64,000 nucleotides of DNA from Quillaja saponaria (taxonomy: Eukaryota; Streptophyta; Magnoliopsida; Fabales; Quillajaceae): positions 13,472,001 to 13,536,000 of the forward strand of contig CM055613.1 in assembly GCA_029379385.1 (NCBI GenBank), in the 5' to 3' direction. The notes under the pieces are model-generated. The model ran no database searches, was not told where the DNA came from, and saw only the letters and a program-made list of their open reading frames with translations. Position numbers and translations under genes: made by a program. Positions 43,251 to 55,630 of this stretch are shown here, one piece after another (the first letter of the stretch is position 1; each line of letters starts with the position of its first letter).

Positions 43251-45319
43251 ATATTATACATAATGATACTTTGTTTAATCATTTTACATTGTGTTGATTA
43301 CCTATCTTTAGTAATTGTATGACGATTTTATTTGTTATAATTTGATATATTTAATGTCCAGTATTATATTATAAATTGATAACTATTAAGCAGGTTTTTA
43401 TAAAAGCTGGGTGGAAAAAACAAATTATCATCATGAAAAGGCTGAGTTGAAAGAGCTTATTTTCCTCCTTTAGTGAAAAGGATGTGCCTGAAACTTGTGA
43501 TTTAATGTGGTTGAAAATCATCATCATGAACCTTCTTCGGCATTTTTTCTAATTTTGCGTTTGTTTCTCCTACATACCCCCTTCCATACTTCATCCTATC
43601 ATTTATGGTTGAAACGATATTGGTACAATGTACTGACTCTTACAATTCCTATGGTAATAACAGGTCTTAGGGGGTAACTGGTTCTAAATCAAGGGATATG
43701 ATAGTGATTGTGGAGGAAGTGAGTTTACAATATGTTTTTGATGTGCTGGATAAAGAATCAAAAGGCTAGTGATGGAAGAGAATGAAAAGGAGATTTCCTA
43801 ACATAAGAACAAGACAAGTTACTTGAATTCTACATCAAGTGAAACTGGATTCTGCAATCATCTGTTTTCCAGTCAAGGTACTCCCAACTGATGCCCTGGA
43901 TACATTGAAAGCAGCAGATCTCTTCGTCTTTCACTTGCTTGTTTTGACAACCTTTTGCCAACAAAAGCTTCATGTATATTTGTTTGGAATGTCAGATTTT
44001 CTTCCAATTTCCCTTTACATTTCTTTTGACTTGTAACACAATTCTATGCGAAAAGGAATTAGTAGTTATCATCCGTTCAATTTTTCTATTATACATGTAT
44101 TTACAATGAGTTACCTTTTGATTTGTACTATTTTAGATGTATAAGGTAAAAAAGGGGGGGGGGGGGGGGGGGGGGGGGAAGGAAAATCTTTAGACGCTAG
44201 CTTAAATTTCTAAATATAGCAGTGCATCTGATTGAACTTCACCGTATTGCATATTGTTCAAGTTAGGGGCAGGACTTTTAAGCGATTGCATTTGTAAATC
44301 ATATGTTGAGTTGATGCTGGCTCCAAGCTCGTCGAGACCATCATGCTGCCAAAAATCTAAATTGCATCCAATCCAATTTCAAAAATTAGAAAAATTTGTG
44401 TATCCTTGATTTCCTTTTGTTTTCCTTTCCTCTTCATGTCTGATATTTATGGAATTTAATCGTCGAGCAAAGAGAATCCTACATAGTGGACATCACTTTT
44501 GGTGTCCCCTTCCAATATATAAATGACCTTTCCTGGTTTTCTGACCCAAAAGATAATACACTTGAATATTTTTCTTCTCAAAGTGGTCACACCATTAAAT
44601 CAGGAGCATAAACTCTTTGTATATATAGGTTTCTCTCTTTAACTTCTGAAAGCAAATGATAATTTGATTTAGAGTAGATGATGAAGTAACTTTAACTCAT
44701 CTGATCTAGCATTATTTTTCTTATTATTAATTAGCAACTCAATTCATTGACTTCATTTCTTGCAAGACAAGCTCCATTTTGGTGGAGGAATGACTTATTG
44801 CTCCTTGAAGACCTTGATGGAAAATTTTCCATTAGATGTCGCTCTTAGATTGAGTTTGGTAAATCTTTTCAGATGAGTTCTGTGATTTTTAAAAGTCACA
44901 TCATGCAAAAATTATTTGGTTAATTTCTTTGAGAAGTGTTATTTTTACTTTTTTTAAAGTTGTGGGTGTTTTTAAAAGCATTAGAGATGTTTTTAAAAGT
45001 TGCTGTGTGAAGGACACAACATCTTATTAAAAGTCATAGTATTACCAAACTTAGCTTTATTCTGTTTGACTGCATGCCCACTCTAGAAGATCCTCTTGTG
45101 TGAACAACTCTGACAAAATGAAGGAGTTTAGTGAAGAACTGAACTTTTTAGCCCAAAGCCATTCTTTTAAATATGGAATTGAGAAGAGGAAGAAACGAGT
45201 AGAAAGGACAACCAAAGGAAAAATTAGTTCAATAGCTTCAAAGATTTATTTTTGCTTATTATCATTGTATTTCTATTTACCTTCCATAATCAGAGCTCAA
45301 TCCCAACAATCCACAATTT
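43251..45319. other. Spacer within or right of the CACTA element
   Basis: No gene recognised. It contains a 25-base G run (44154-44178). An 82-codon frame at 45100-45348 is lysine-rich, with no family recognised. Confidence 0.4.
44154..44178 (+). repeat. Poly-G tract, 25 bases
   Basis: Twenty-five consecutive G, exceptional in a window this AT-rich. It could form G-quadruplex structures, or be a slippage or assembly artefact. Confidence 0.9.
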
Positions 45320-45659
45320 TATCATTGTTAAAAGTTTACATGAGATAATATGCAGTGCCCACTAAAATAAAACCTGGATAGAAGAAAATGTTTACACACT
45401 GAAAAAAATAAAGAAAGAAATATACTAGTTTCCCTTTTTAATAGACAAAATTATTTGAGTCGAGATGGCACATTGTGCTTTCATGGAAATTGATACACAA
45501 GACACCTTTACGACATGCCGATGATAAGATAGAAATAGTTGGCATTTTTTATTTTTCTAGTCCCATTTAGCTTATTTAGGGGCTTGTGTTGGGATACTTC
45601 CACCAATCTGTTGGGAAAAGTATCCTCTATCTTTTCTGTTTATTACTTTTCTCTGTATC

Positions 45660-47978
45660 ATGGTTCTTGTAGTTGTGTTCTTGTTATCTGTTTTACTACT
45701 TTCAGTTGAAGTTGAAGCTCAACAAAGTCAATCCAACTTAATAAGGTTGGGTTCATTTTCACCCTGAAGTTAACCCTACTTCATTGGTCTCAAATTCTGG
45801 CCATTTTGCCTTTGGATTTTTCCCGCAAGGAGTCAGCTTTGCTGTTGGAATTTGGCTGATTATTGAACCTGAAAACATAGTTGTCTGGACTGCTAACCGT
45901 GATCGCCCACCAGTCTCCTCAAATTCTATACTGGAATTGACTCTTGATGGTAGGCTGCTGCTTCGAACCGAAGAAAGCAAAGAAGAACCACTCGTTAATG
46001 TGACCACACAGTAGCTTCAGCTTCTATGTCTGACTCTGGTAACTTCATGCTTTATAATTATTCCGAGCAGGTTATAAATATGGCAAAGCTATGATTTCCC
46101 AACTGACACTATATGGGAGGTCAGAATTTATCCTCTGGAGGTTCTCTGATTTCTAGTATGTCTGGGTCAGATCACTCTAGTGGAGGTTTCCTTCTCAAAC
46201 TGGAGCTGGATGGAAACCTTGGTGCCTATCGTGTAAACAGATCGAATTTCCCTGAGGATTCTTATTGGTCTACAGCGACTTTCGGTTCTTATTCGAAACG
46301 GCTGACCCTTGACAAGAAAGGCTTTCTTGGCCTGGAAGGACCGAATTACAACTCCTCTCTGTTGCATATTTTGGATAATGGAACCTATCCTGAAAAGAAC
46401 AAAACTTCCATCTACCGTGCAACACTTGATACAGATGGATTTTTTAGATTGTATGTACACCATTTTGACAGCAGTACAAGCTCAAATTTGTTGAAGAAAT
46501 GGTCAACTCTGGACAATCCATGTGAAGTCAGAGGTTTCTGTGGCATCAACAGTTACTGCTTGGTCAAGAACAACAATGCTGTCTGCCAATGTTATCCTGG
46601 ATTATTTTCCTTCGATCACAGTTGCAAGTTCTTAGTCTGCTATAGGAACCACAGCGAAGATGGTTGCCGAAGCACTAAAGAGCCAACAGTGCTGTACAAT
46701 ATTACTTCCTTGAAAAATATGTGGTGGGTTGATTCTCCTTATTCAGTCGCAAACATGTCCACGATGAATGTTTGTAGCAAGTCTTGCCAAGAAGATTGTA
46801 ACTGTAGGGCAGTACTCTATATGGATGAAAATTGCAATAAATACAAGCTTCCGCTTAGATATGGTAGAATGAGCGAAAACACGTCGGCCAAAGCCTTCTT
46901 CAAAACCAAGGTGACTCGAAGCCCAGTGGTTATTAACAAAAGCAAGAGGAATCTGATTTTTGTTCTCTTGTTGAGTTTGGGTTCCATTTCATGCCTTTGT
47001 TTGGTCTTTGCAATCTTCAGTTTCTTTCTTTACAAGAAACAAATTCATAGGTACACAAAGTTGACAGGGAGTGCAAATTTGGTATTGGCTGGGGAACGTA
47101 AGTTGCGATCATACTCCTTTGAAGAACTTGCTAAATTAACTGATGACTTCAAGGAAGAGATAGGTAAGGGACCTTATGGAACAGTATATCGAGGGATTAT
47201 ATCTGGGAGCAATAGAACAATTGCAGTCAAGAGGCTGGAGAGAGTGGTAGATGAAGGGGATAGGAATTCCGAGCTGAAATAACTGCCATTGCTCGAACTC
47301 ATCACAGAAACTTTGTCCAGTTGCTTGGTTATTGTAATGATGGGTCAAGAAAGCTTCTCGTCTATGAATACATGAGCAATGGTTCACTTGCAGATCTACT
47401 CTTCAAGGCTGAGATGGGCCTGATTTGGAAAGAAAGAGTAAGAATTGCTCTAGATGTAGCCAGAGGAATCCTCTATCTACATGATGAGTGTGAAGTTTGC
47501 ATCATTCATTGCAATATAAAACCCCAAAATATACTCATGGACGATTATTGGACTGCAAAGATTGCTGATTTTGTGTTGGCAAAGCAATTGGTACCAAGTC
47601 AATTAAGATTTACATTACAGACTGAAGAACAAGTGGGTACTTGGCACCTGAAAAGCAAAAAGAGGCCTCCATATCAGTAAAAGCTGATATTTACAGTTAT
47701 GGTATTGTGTTATTCGAAATTGTTTCACGGTTTCTTCAGCAGATGAGATAATCCTTTCCAGTTGGGTATATGATTGCATTATGACAGGGGATATACATAA
47801 GCTTGTTGTAGATGATGATGATGTGGACTGGAATACACTGGAAAGAATGTTGAAGGTGGGGTTGTGGTGTGCGCAAGAAGACCCAAATTTGCGTCCTTTA
47901 ATGAAGAATGTGATGTGGATGTTGGAAGGGGTAATAGAAGTTCCAGTACCTCCATCTCCAGCCCGTTTTATTTCATAG
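45660..47978 (+). pseudogene. G-type lectin S-receptor-like kinase D, pseudogene
   Basis: Duplicate of kinase B with the same leader and 3' flank. It starts with ATG at 45660 (MVLVVVFLLSVLLLSVEVEA). Compared with B: two bases are lost near 45758 right after the signal peptide; one is lost near 46010, giving a stop; several indels lie at 46075-46115; one base is lost near 47264 in the kinase N-lobe; one near 47627 in the activation segment; and about 22 bases near 47722. The longest intact stretch (46113-47282) covers the late lectin, EGF, PAN, membrane and early kinase parts. The catalytic loop carries HCNIKPQN as in B, and DFG has become DFV. No functional receptor can be made from it as written. 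Confidence 0.9.
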
Positions 47979-48175
47979 TTTCTGAAGTCTGATCCCAAGG
48001 TTTTGTTTATGTGTATGTCTACGTCACATACTTTGTCCGTGTCTGCTTTTGTTTATGTACCCTAGTTTATATGCATGCCTTTCTCATAGTCGCATTCGTG
48101 GAAGTTTAATATGGTTTATGTAATACTATACTTGATCAGCATACCATTGCCACTACAACTATGTCTTCCCCGATT

Positions 48176-48465
48176 GCAGATGCACATTGAGCAAACCAAC
48201 TGATAATACAGGATCTAGCACATATGGTCCTGAGAGCCACTTTACTCATCAATCCAACACAGCATCAACTATAAAAAGTCGAGTAGATCCACCCACCAAA
48301 AATGAAGTTGCTGATGAGCTCAATGTCATACCTATTTCTAATTATTGGTCACCCTTACATGATAAAATTAAGGTTGTGCTGCCAAATTGGTCAAGTGATG
48401 ACCCTCCATCAACGGAAACTATCGATGCTCATATTATTAGAGTTCTTTATGGGCCTAATACATAA
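48176..48465 (+). pseudogene. Unrecognised exon-like fragment
   Basis: An open frame following a possible acceptor (GATTGCAG): LSKPTDNTGSSTYGPESHFT, later NYWSPLHDKIKVVLPNWSSD and HIIRVLYGPNT, then stop. Its balanced amino-acid composition, unlike the AT-driven frames around it, suggests a real protein fragment. I could not name the family. It lies 0.2 kb after kinase D and 0.9 kb before an APC2 exon fragment, a region that looks like a collection of gene pieces. Confidence 0.35.
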
Positions 48466-49392
48466 AGGTAAAGTGCATGTTTTTTAACTATTATTTCAAA
48501 ACTATGCTTACTCTATGTTGTCTCTTTACTAATTATCTTATTTTGCAAATCATCGTAAATCAAACACTAGATTACAATGAGCACCAAATTATTAGATATT
48601 TTTATATGATTACTATTCAAAGTACTAACTCCTGAGAACATACTTAAGTACCTTGATTATGACAAACAATTTAAGTAAATACATACATGTATATTACACA
48701 TGAAATTCTCCGTTTATGATGAAAATGAGTTTAAAATATATTTTCTCACAATTATTTTAGTTCGATCCGTACGTTTTTTGTGTGGATATCATGTTAGATA
48801 GAAAGACTACATCTAACTTTTAAGTATATTAAAATAGTCATTGTGGTCTTGTGGTTAACACTAACAAAATTTTAGATTATAGTAGATTTCAGACTTGGAG
48901 AAGAAAACTCCTACCTTCTTAATGTCTCTATAAGAAGTTATGTGGATGCTTTTAAAGAATTATGAAAAGGACATACAAATATCAATCTTAAAAGAATATC
49001 ATTCCCATTACAAGTAGTTTGAAAAAATGTCTTAAAACACTATCTTTCCCCTTTCACATAGATCAAAAAAGTTGAAAATCCTTCTGTTCTTTTAATTGTT
49101 TCTGCTTAAAAATTACTGGCAATTACTGATATTATCTAGAAGGGAATCAAGTAGTATCTTATTGCAACTTGTATAGGGTCTCTTGTTTACAACTACTAGT
49201 TTCCCGTCATATTTCAATTATCTGTAATGGACTTTGCTTCTGTTCAATGTACTTTAGGACCATAACAATTTATTTATTGGAGGATTAGTTCAAGTTATTG
49301 CTTTCCAAGCCTTCCCAGATGCATTTATTGAATTCATGAAATTATAATACTTGTTATCACTATAATTGCTAGCTTTATTATTTTATTATAGC
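48466..49392. other. Spacer, no gene seen
   Basis: AT-rich DNA between the unrecognised fragment and the APC2 fragment. It may be intron or flank captured with the latter. Confidence 0.35.
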
Positions 49393-49732
49393 TTTCTTCT
49401 TTGCTTCAATTAGAAATACTCCACTGGTATTTCAAGAGAATGTTGAAGGAATTAAGTACAATTATCTCTGGAGAGTTCAAGATGATGTATCTCAACATAA
49501 AGGTGACGTGGATATAGATGAAAAAGGAAAAATCTCCAACAGAGATGGTGAAATGGATATTGATGAATGCTATAACCATGGTACATTCTCAGAACATAAT
49601 AGATTGGTGCAGAACATTGGAAAGGTTGTTTTTGATCTCAGAAGTCTTGGATTTACATCTATGGCTGAAGATGCTTATGCTTCTGTCATATTCTTACTTT
49701 TGAAGTTGAACATGTTATATGATATTACATAA
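49393..49732 (+). pseudogene. APC2: Anaphase-promoting complex subunit 2 (APC2) exon fragment
   Basis: APC2 is the cullin-like subunit of the APC/C ubiquitin ligase that drives mitotic exit. After a TTTATTATAG acceptor the frame reads LEILHWYFKRMLKELSTIIS. The frame then shifts near 49480 and continues DVDIDEKGKISNRDGEMDID, NRLVQNIGKVVFDLRSLGFT and SMAEDAYASVIFLLLK. These match successive parts of the middle of plant APC2, upstream of the cullin-homology domain. The rest of this large gene (about 870 residues in Arabidopsis) is absent, the frame is broken and it ends in TAA, so it is a captured or duplicated exon and not a working gene. The functional APC2 must lie elsewhere. Confidence 0.8.
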
Positions 49733-51164
49733 TAATTAAGTAATACTTATAAGATATTATTATGGTTTTCTAATTTATTTATTATATGACGAACTTTAAG
49801 TAAACTATGATATGATGAAACTCCATTAATTAACAATGAGTAAGCAATTGCCAATTGATCTTCTAAATTTAATAGCCAATTGATGATGTGTCATGATATG
49901 ATGAAAGATAAGGTGTCAATAGAGCATTTGATGAGAGATATACTTTATCACCTCCAGAATATTTGGTAAGCTAAAAAGGAAAAACTCAATCGCGTAAGAG
50001 TGAGTATTTATAAAGTTGTATGTATTATTGTATTGTAGTCTTTGTATTCTCAATTCTAACACCAAAATATGGCCCCCAACTCCAAATTTCTCTTATTCTC
50101 TCTCTTCCTCTTGTTCTCCTATTTTTAAATATTTTAAGGGAGAAAGGAGTAAGACAATAATAAATATTGTATACATAATACAAATCAAGTTTAAATAGTA
50201 GATTTATTCATATTGTATATTATATATATAATAGAAGTCAACATTAAATAATATGTGTACTAATAAAGTAGAATAAGGAAAAAACAAATGGAAAAATAAA
50301 ACGATATTGTTACAATTGAGAATGGAAATAAACAGTTTGATGTACTATTTACATGATTGAGGGCATTATTTTTTAAACATCAACTTAACTCTTAATTGAT
50401 ACTTATTTAAACATTAATTTGTTAGTTGCTTTTTAAGTTGGTAAGTAGGTATATATAGACATGGATTCTAAAATATTTTCAAAACATGGTTTTAAACTGG
50501 ATAATGATAGCATATATAAAGAATCCTCTTTTTTATGTTGAAATGAGCACATAATTGCTTTATTTATTTGAGTTTAAAATTTAGGAATAAAAATTCACAT
50601 AAGCCCTTTTACACACTTACTCACACCTCTATATATAGAGATATACCTGTTCTCACTATAAAATTTTTACTCTATTATTGCTATTTGTTTGTCCCTCTAA
50701 ACCAAAACATGGATGTGGTTGAAATGAGGAAGCAACCAGTATTTTATTACAATTGAGTGACAGAGTTCTCTTCAGTCTAATCATGAATGGTAGTAGAATT
50801 CAATTAGTTTCCAACTCATTCATTCAATTACGTGTGAATATTATAAAAAATACCCAGTAAATGAATAAATGATGCGAAAGACATATTGAATATTAAGTTT
50901 CTTATACTTGGACTAAAAGGAACCCTCTAACTTGTGAGTTTTTCTTTGTTATGTATAATAGTTTGTTTTAAAGTTAAATATTTGTCTTATTACTATTATT
51001 TATTTATTTATTAAGTATAATTATTGGTTTTTGGTATTTATTTTGAAACAGGTACCTCATCTATTGAGAAGTATATTTTTCAAATTATAATTTGGTAGCT
51101 CAAAAATAGAAGAAATTATTCTTGTAGATGGTACTTATTAGTTTTAGAAATGTAGTATAATAAT
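49733..51164. other. Spacer with a possible orphan promoter
   Basis: Mostly AT-rich. Near 50629-50755 a TATATATAGAG box is followed by a leader and a tiny frame, MDVVEMRKQPVFYYN, then stop, as if the 5' end of a gene had been left behind. No family recognised. Confidence 0.3.
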
Positions 51165-51378
51165 AGAAATCTTACGCTCTGCAAACACACTATTAGGCTA
51201 GTTGATCTCGGTCTCTCATTGTAATATACTTTTAGTCTTGTATTGATGTCTCTCGTGAGATATAGAGCAATAAGAGATTAATAGGCAGCTAGAAATCTTA
51301 CTCTCTGCAAACACACCATTAGGCTAATCGATGTGAGTCTCTCATTGTAATACGTTTCTAGTTTTTTATTGATGTCTC
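51165..51378 (+). repeat. Imperfect tandem repeat, period about 126 bases
   Basis: AGAAATCTTACGCTCTGC at 51165 recurs as AGAAATCTTACTCTCTGC at 51291. The following CTCTCATTGTAATA and TTGATGTCTC blocks also recur in order. The second unit is incomplete. Confidence 0.8.
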
Positions 51379-51990
51379 CCACTGTGTACATGCACAAATT
51401 GTTCATTTATTCTCCACTGATTATTCTTCAAATAATTATTTGGACAAGATAAATGTTTATGTTAAAGAAAAATATAATTGTTATAATTAATTGTTCTTTA
51501 TAGTTTGGTAATCATAATACAAAGTTGAAGAATATATTTTATTTTCATATGATGTATTAAAAGAAAAACATTATTAAGTTAAAAAATAAACTATACTTTT
51601 CTTAATGTAATGGTTTGATTAACTGGTAAAAAAATAAAAATTTTGAATTACTTTCCTATAATGATGCACTATTGTAAACTATCATATAATGAAAATTGTT
51701 TGAATTCCTCTTGTATTACTTTTCTTCACTTAATTCAACATTTAATTTCATTGTATTTTCCTATAATTTTAGAAATATTAATACAAAATTGAATGAATTT
51801 TTTTTTCATATGATGTATTAAAAGGTAAATATTATGATTTATCAAGCCTAAAATTAACTATACTTTTTCCTTAATGTATTGGTTTAATTGAACTAAATTT
51901 ATTGACCTTTTTCAAATTAATTTGTTATTATTTAATTTTTTATAACATATTTTTATATTTATTAGTATTTATAAATTTAAATTTCACAAA

Positions 51991-54893
51991 TGTCACACCC
52001 CTCACTGGGGTATGACTAGCCGGAGGATTGGATAACCAATCCACCGTAACCCTGATTTCGAAATAAAATAACAAACCTGACTCATGACCCAACTAAAGAA
52101 TAAACTAGCTTTTCTAAAACCAAAGTTCACTGTAAAAGTTTACTTCCTGTAATAATTAATAAGTTACTGAAAAATTTGGCAGAGGTTTCTTCCAATAAGA
52201 AACATACCTCAAAATACAAATACATAATCTCATAATTTTACACAACAGTAACATAAAAATAACAAGGAGCTTCGCTTCAACCACATCATAACCAAGACAA
52301 ATAACTCGACACTTACATCTTTCGAAATTAGACACCCCCACAATTCTAGTGTCACTGCAAATTGTCATCCTTTAATTTCAAGACTGAGATCCTGATATTA
52401 CCTTGCCATACTCAATCGGCAAGTCACAAGCTCGGCGACGCCATGTAACGAACTCCTGTTACTAAAAAAATTACACAGAAGAGGGGTGAGTCTTATGGAC
52501 TCCGTGAGTGAAAAATCGTACCCAAAGGGTACTGGCATCACTCAGCACAAACGTATAATATACATATTAACATCATGTAACATGATTCATATAACATTTC
52601 GCATTACACGTACACATTGTAAGTTTCACAAATTCACAATTCATATGACACACAAGATTACAATTTAAGTCAACGTAACAATATCACGCAAAGCAATCAA
52701 AAAGCCAACGAGTAACCTAGCCCTGCACAACATTATCACCCCCTACAGGGCATTTACGGGCCCGACAAATTAATCTTCGTACACAATCCATCCCACCGGG
52801 GCTGAGCACTCAATTTAAAAAATATATATATATTTATCAGAATCAGAATTTCTCATGATTTTAAATCAGGGTATCCTAGGTGCACTTGAATTTTTAATTT
52901 CAGAAATGAAAATCATTTTCTAGAAAATGTTCACGACTTGGCCCTTATCAATCACAACCAATGTCAAACAAAACAACCAATATCAAACAAACATAATTCA
53001 TATAAATTATTGAAATATTTTACTTGCTTACTTTTCGTATATCACGCATGTTCAAATAAACATATAATCACACATACTAATATAGCCCCTAAGGGCAGCA
53101 ATTAACCACTCACCTGTAACCGATTCTATTTATCACTCACACTTGTGTCCACGCATCTCATCAAGTCCACCTTAGCATCCGGAACTGAAATTCATATATT
53201 ACTAAAATAATCATCTCGTAATTAATTCTATAATCCCTTAATTATATATATATTGAACGGATCACTTAAATATTAATTCCTCTTAACATTTTATCAAATA
53301 TCTTGAAGACATATTTCATTTCCTTAAATATATGTTTATACATTTATCAAGAACTTTATACAATTCATTAATCAACATTACTCATACTCTACGTAATGAA
53401 TTTACAATTAACATAATCAATTTCAAGGTCTCCTAATTAACTATTTAAGTGAATTTAATATTGAATAAGTTTGATTTAACTTAACTATCTAAAATTATCC
53501 AAATATATAAATTTTATACTTCCTATCATAGGTACAGTTACATTTTTAACAACTTATTATTATTAGTATTTTTTTTTTTTTTTTTGGTTCATGAGATCCT
53601 CATTTTTATTCCTTAGCCCTTAACTTTACTTATTAATTATCAATAATCCAATTCACATATAACAATTAAACTAGTATAATATCCAAAAACTAAACTTAGT
53701 TACCTTAATTAATGACATATTTAAACTATTTTGTTACCATTCTTTACCCTACTACTTCACGGTTAAACTTTTAATAACATACAAACCTATAACTTAACAC
53801 AATTAAACTCCCACTATTTAACTAGAAAATCATTACTTCATGGCTCACGGCACAAATGGATTTGCTGCCATGACACCAGAGAGGCATAAAGTCAACTTTT
53901 TGCTATGTTCCAAGACCGTCTTTGGGGAAGTGTAATAAACAGCCAAGAAGTAAGGAAAGTACTCCAAGGTTGCTGCCTCAAAACAGGGGACATCAACATG
54001 AAGGTGCAGCTGTTTTTATATGACTTATCATTCAACGCCTAAATGGAAGAATAACCTACCACAACTTCTTCTTTTTCCAACCTTTCCCTCCGTCTGAAGT
54101 TACCTCTTGGCTGGCAGTAAATTGAAGTGGAAATCATGCCAAAACAGGGCATGTTTCCCACAGTCCAGCTACTACTCTTTTCCTTTTGTTACACACACAC
54201 CCCTAAAACGCACTCACATAAGGACTCACGACTGAAGGTAATATATATAGTCCCTCCTTGAAAACCAACGACAGCCATACCCAACCATAAAGAAACACAA
54301 ACACAACACAAGAAAAAGAGTAAAACTGACAAGATAAAGGAGAAAGTAAAGAAGGGAATTTAGCACCTTGAGCTTAATTGAAACAAGAGAAAACTAGGAA
54401 TTGTAGACTAAAGATTTGGAGGCAAGGAATTGACAATTCTCTTGGCAGAACAGGGGCTCGTCAATTGCAAGTTTGTGGTTTATATTTAACTTTATATATA
54501 TATATATATATCACCACTAGTTTCTAGTTTCTAGCCTTTTCTTTTATTTAACATTTGTTATTATTACTTTTATTATTATATAACTCTTAAGGTTATAGCA
54601 GCATATTGGCTGCTTTAGTTCATACTTCAGCCGTGCAACAATTCAAAAAGGTCACCCCAACAAGAAAAAGAAAACCCACGGCCTACTTGGAAAGAAGGAA
54701 CCAAAATCACCCAAAACTGGAACTCATATGGCAAAGCACAAGGTTCACGGTACTTTTTTTTCTCCAACATTCCAGCAAACCCAAGCAGTAGAAAGCACTA
54801 GTCTGTTCTCACACCAAGGGAAACGACAGCCAAAAGAAAAAGAGAAGAGAAAGAAAAGGACTTAATAAAATAATGATTAAAAATCATGTACCA
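51991..54893 (+). mobile_element. Candidate solo LTR (about 2.9 kb)
   Basis: The sequence starts TGTCACACCCCTCACTGGGG at 51991 and could end ATGTACCA at 54893. That gives TG...CA ends with a CAAA duplication on both flanks (51987-51990 and 54894-54897); the wider flanks share CACAAAT. A TGTCACACCC start is common in plant LTR retrotransposons. Internally there is GC-richer non-coding DNA, a TATA-like ATATATATAG near 54244 followed by an A-rich leader, and no gag or pol. The four-base duplication is shorter than the usual five, so the exact ends are provisional. Confidence 0.45.
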
Positions 54894-54897
54894 CAAA

Positions 54898-55630
54898 TTT
54901 TTGTGAGATATTTCTACAATTATATAAAGATATATATATATATATAACTTGTCATTCTGTGTTTGTAACAAATTATTAATTCCTCAATTAACATACGCTA
55001 ATGAACTCCACTCTTAAGTATTTCAATTTACCACCTAACCGGAATATATATATGTTTATTCATTTGTTTTCTTTATCAATAAAATCATATGAAATGAAAT
55101 TAGAATTTCAAGTTTAATTTAATTGTACATACTTATATAATTTATTTAATTTAAATACATATATTAACTTCTTCTTTTTTTTTTTTTTCAGTTATGAATT
55201 ACACCAAATTGTTCAATCTCATATCTTGATATTGGGTTATAGTATGTTCAATTACACTGTTCTTATTTACTTTGCTTATTTTATAATGTAAATTTACACA
55301 TTATATCGAAAACTCAACTTTACGATGTTGGGCTATAACAACAAAGAATAGTAATTTTGAAAGTATGTGAGAGAGGAAAGATTTTATTGTAAAGATTGAT
55401 ATCCACAATGTCATTTCATTGTCTGTTCCATCAAATAATTTTTTGACAGCTTGAACATAACATCTAACACTGGCATCTGGCTCAAAACCTAAACCTTGAC
55501 TTTTATAACCTTTTCTACAATCTCATACTATCCTAAAATTTGTCACAGTGAAAACTATTTGAGCTCCTAGCTATTGCATCATTTCTCCTTACTTAATTCA
55601 ACATACAATTTCATTGTTTCTCTCTTAACA
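54898..55630. other. Spacer and upstream region of the AP2/ERF pseudogene
   Basis: AT-rich, with no gene seen. The last 100 bases are a pyrimidine-containing leader before the ATG at 55631. Confidence 0.35.
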
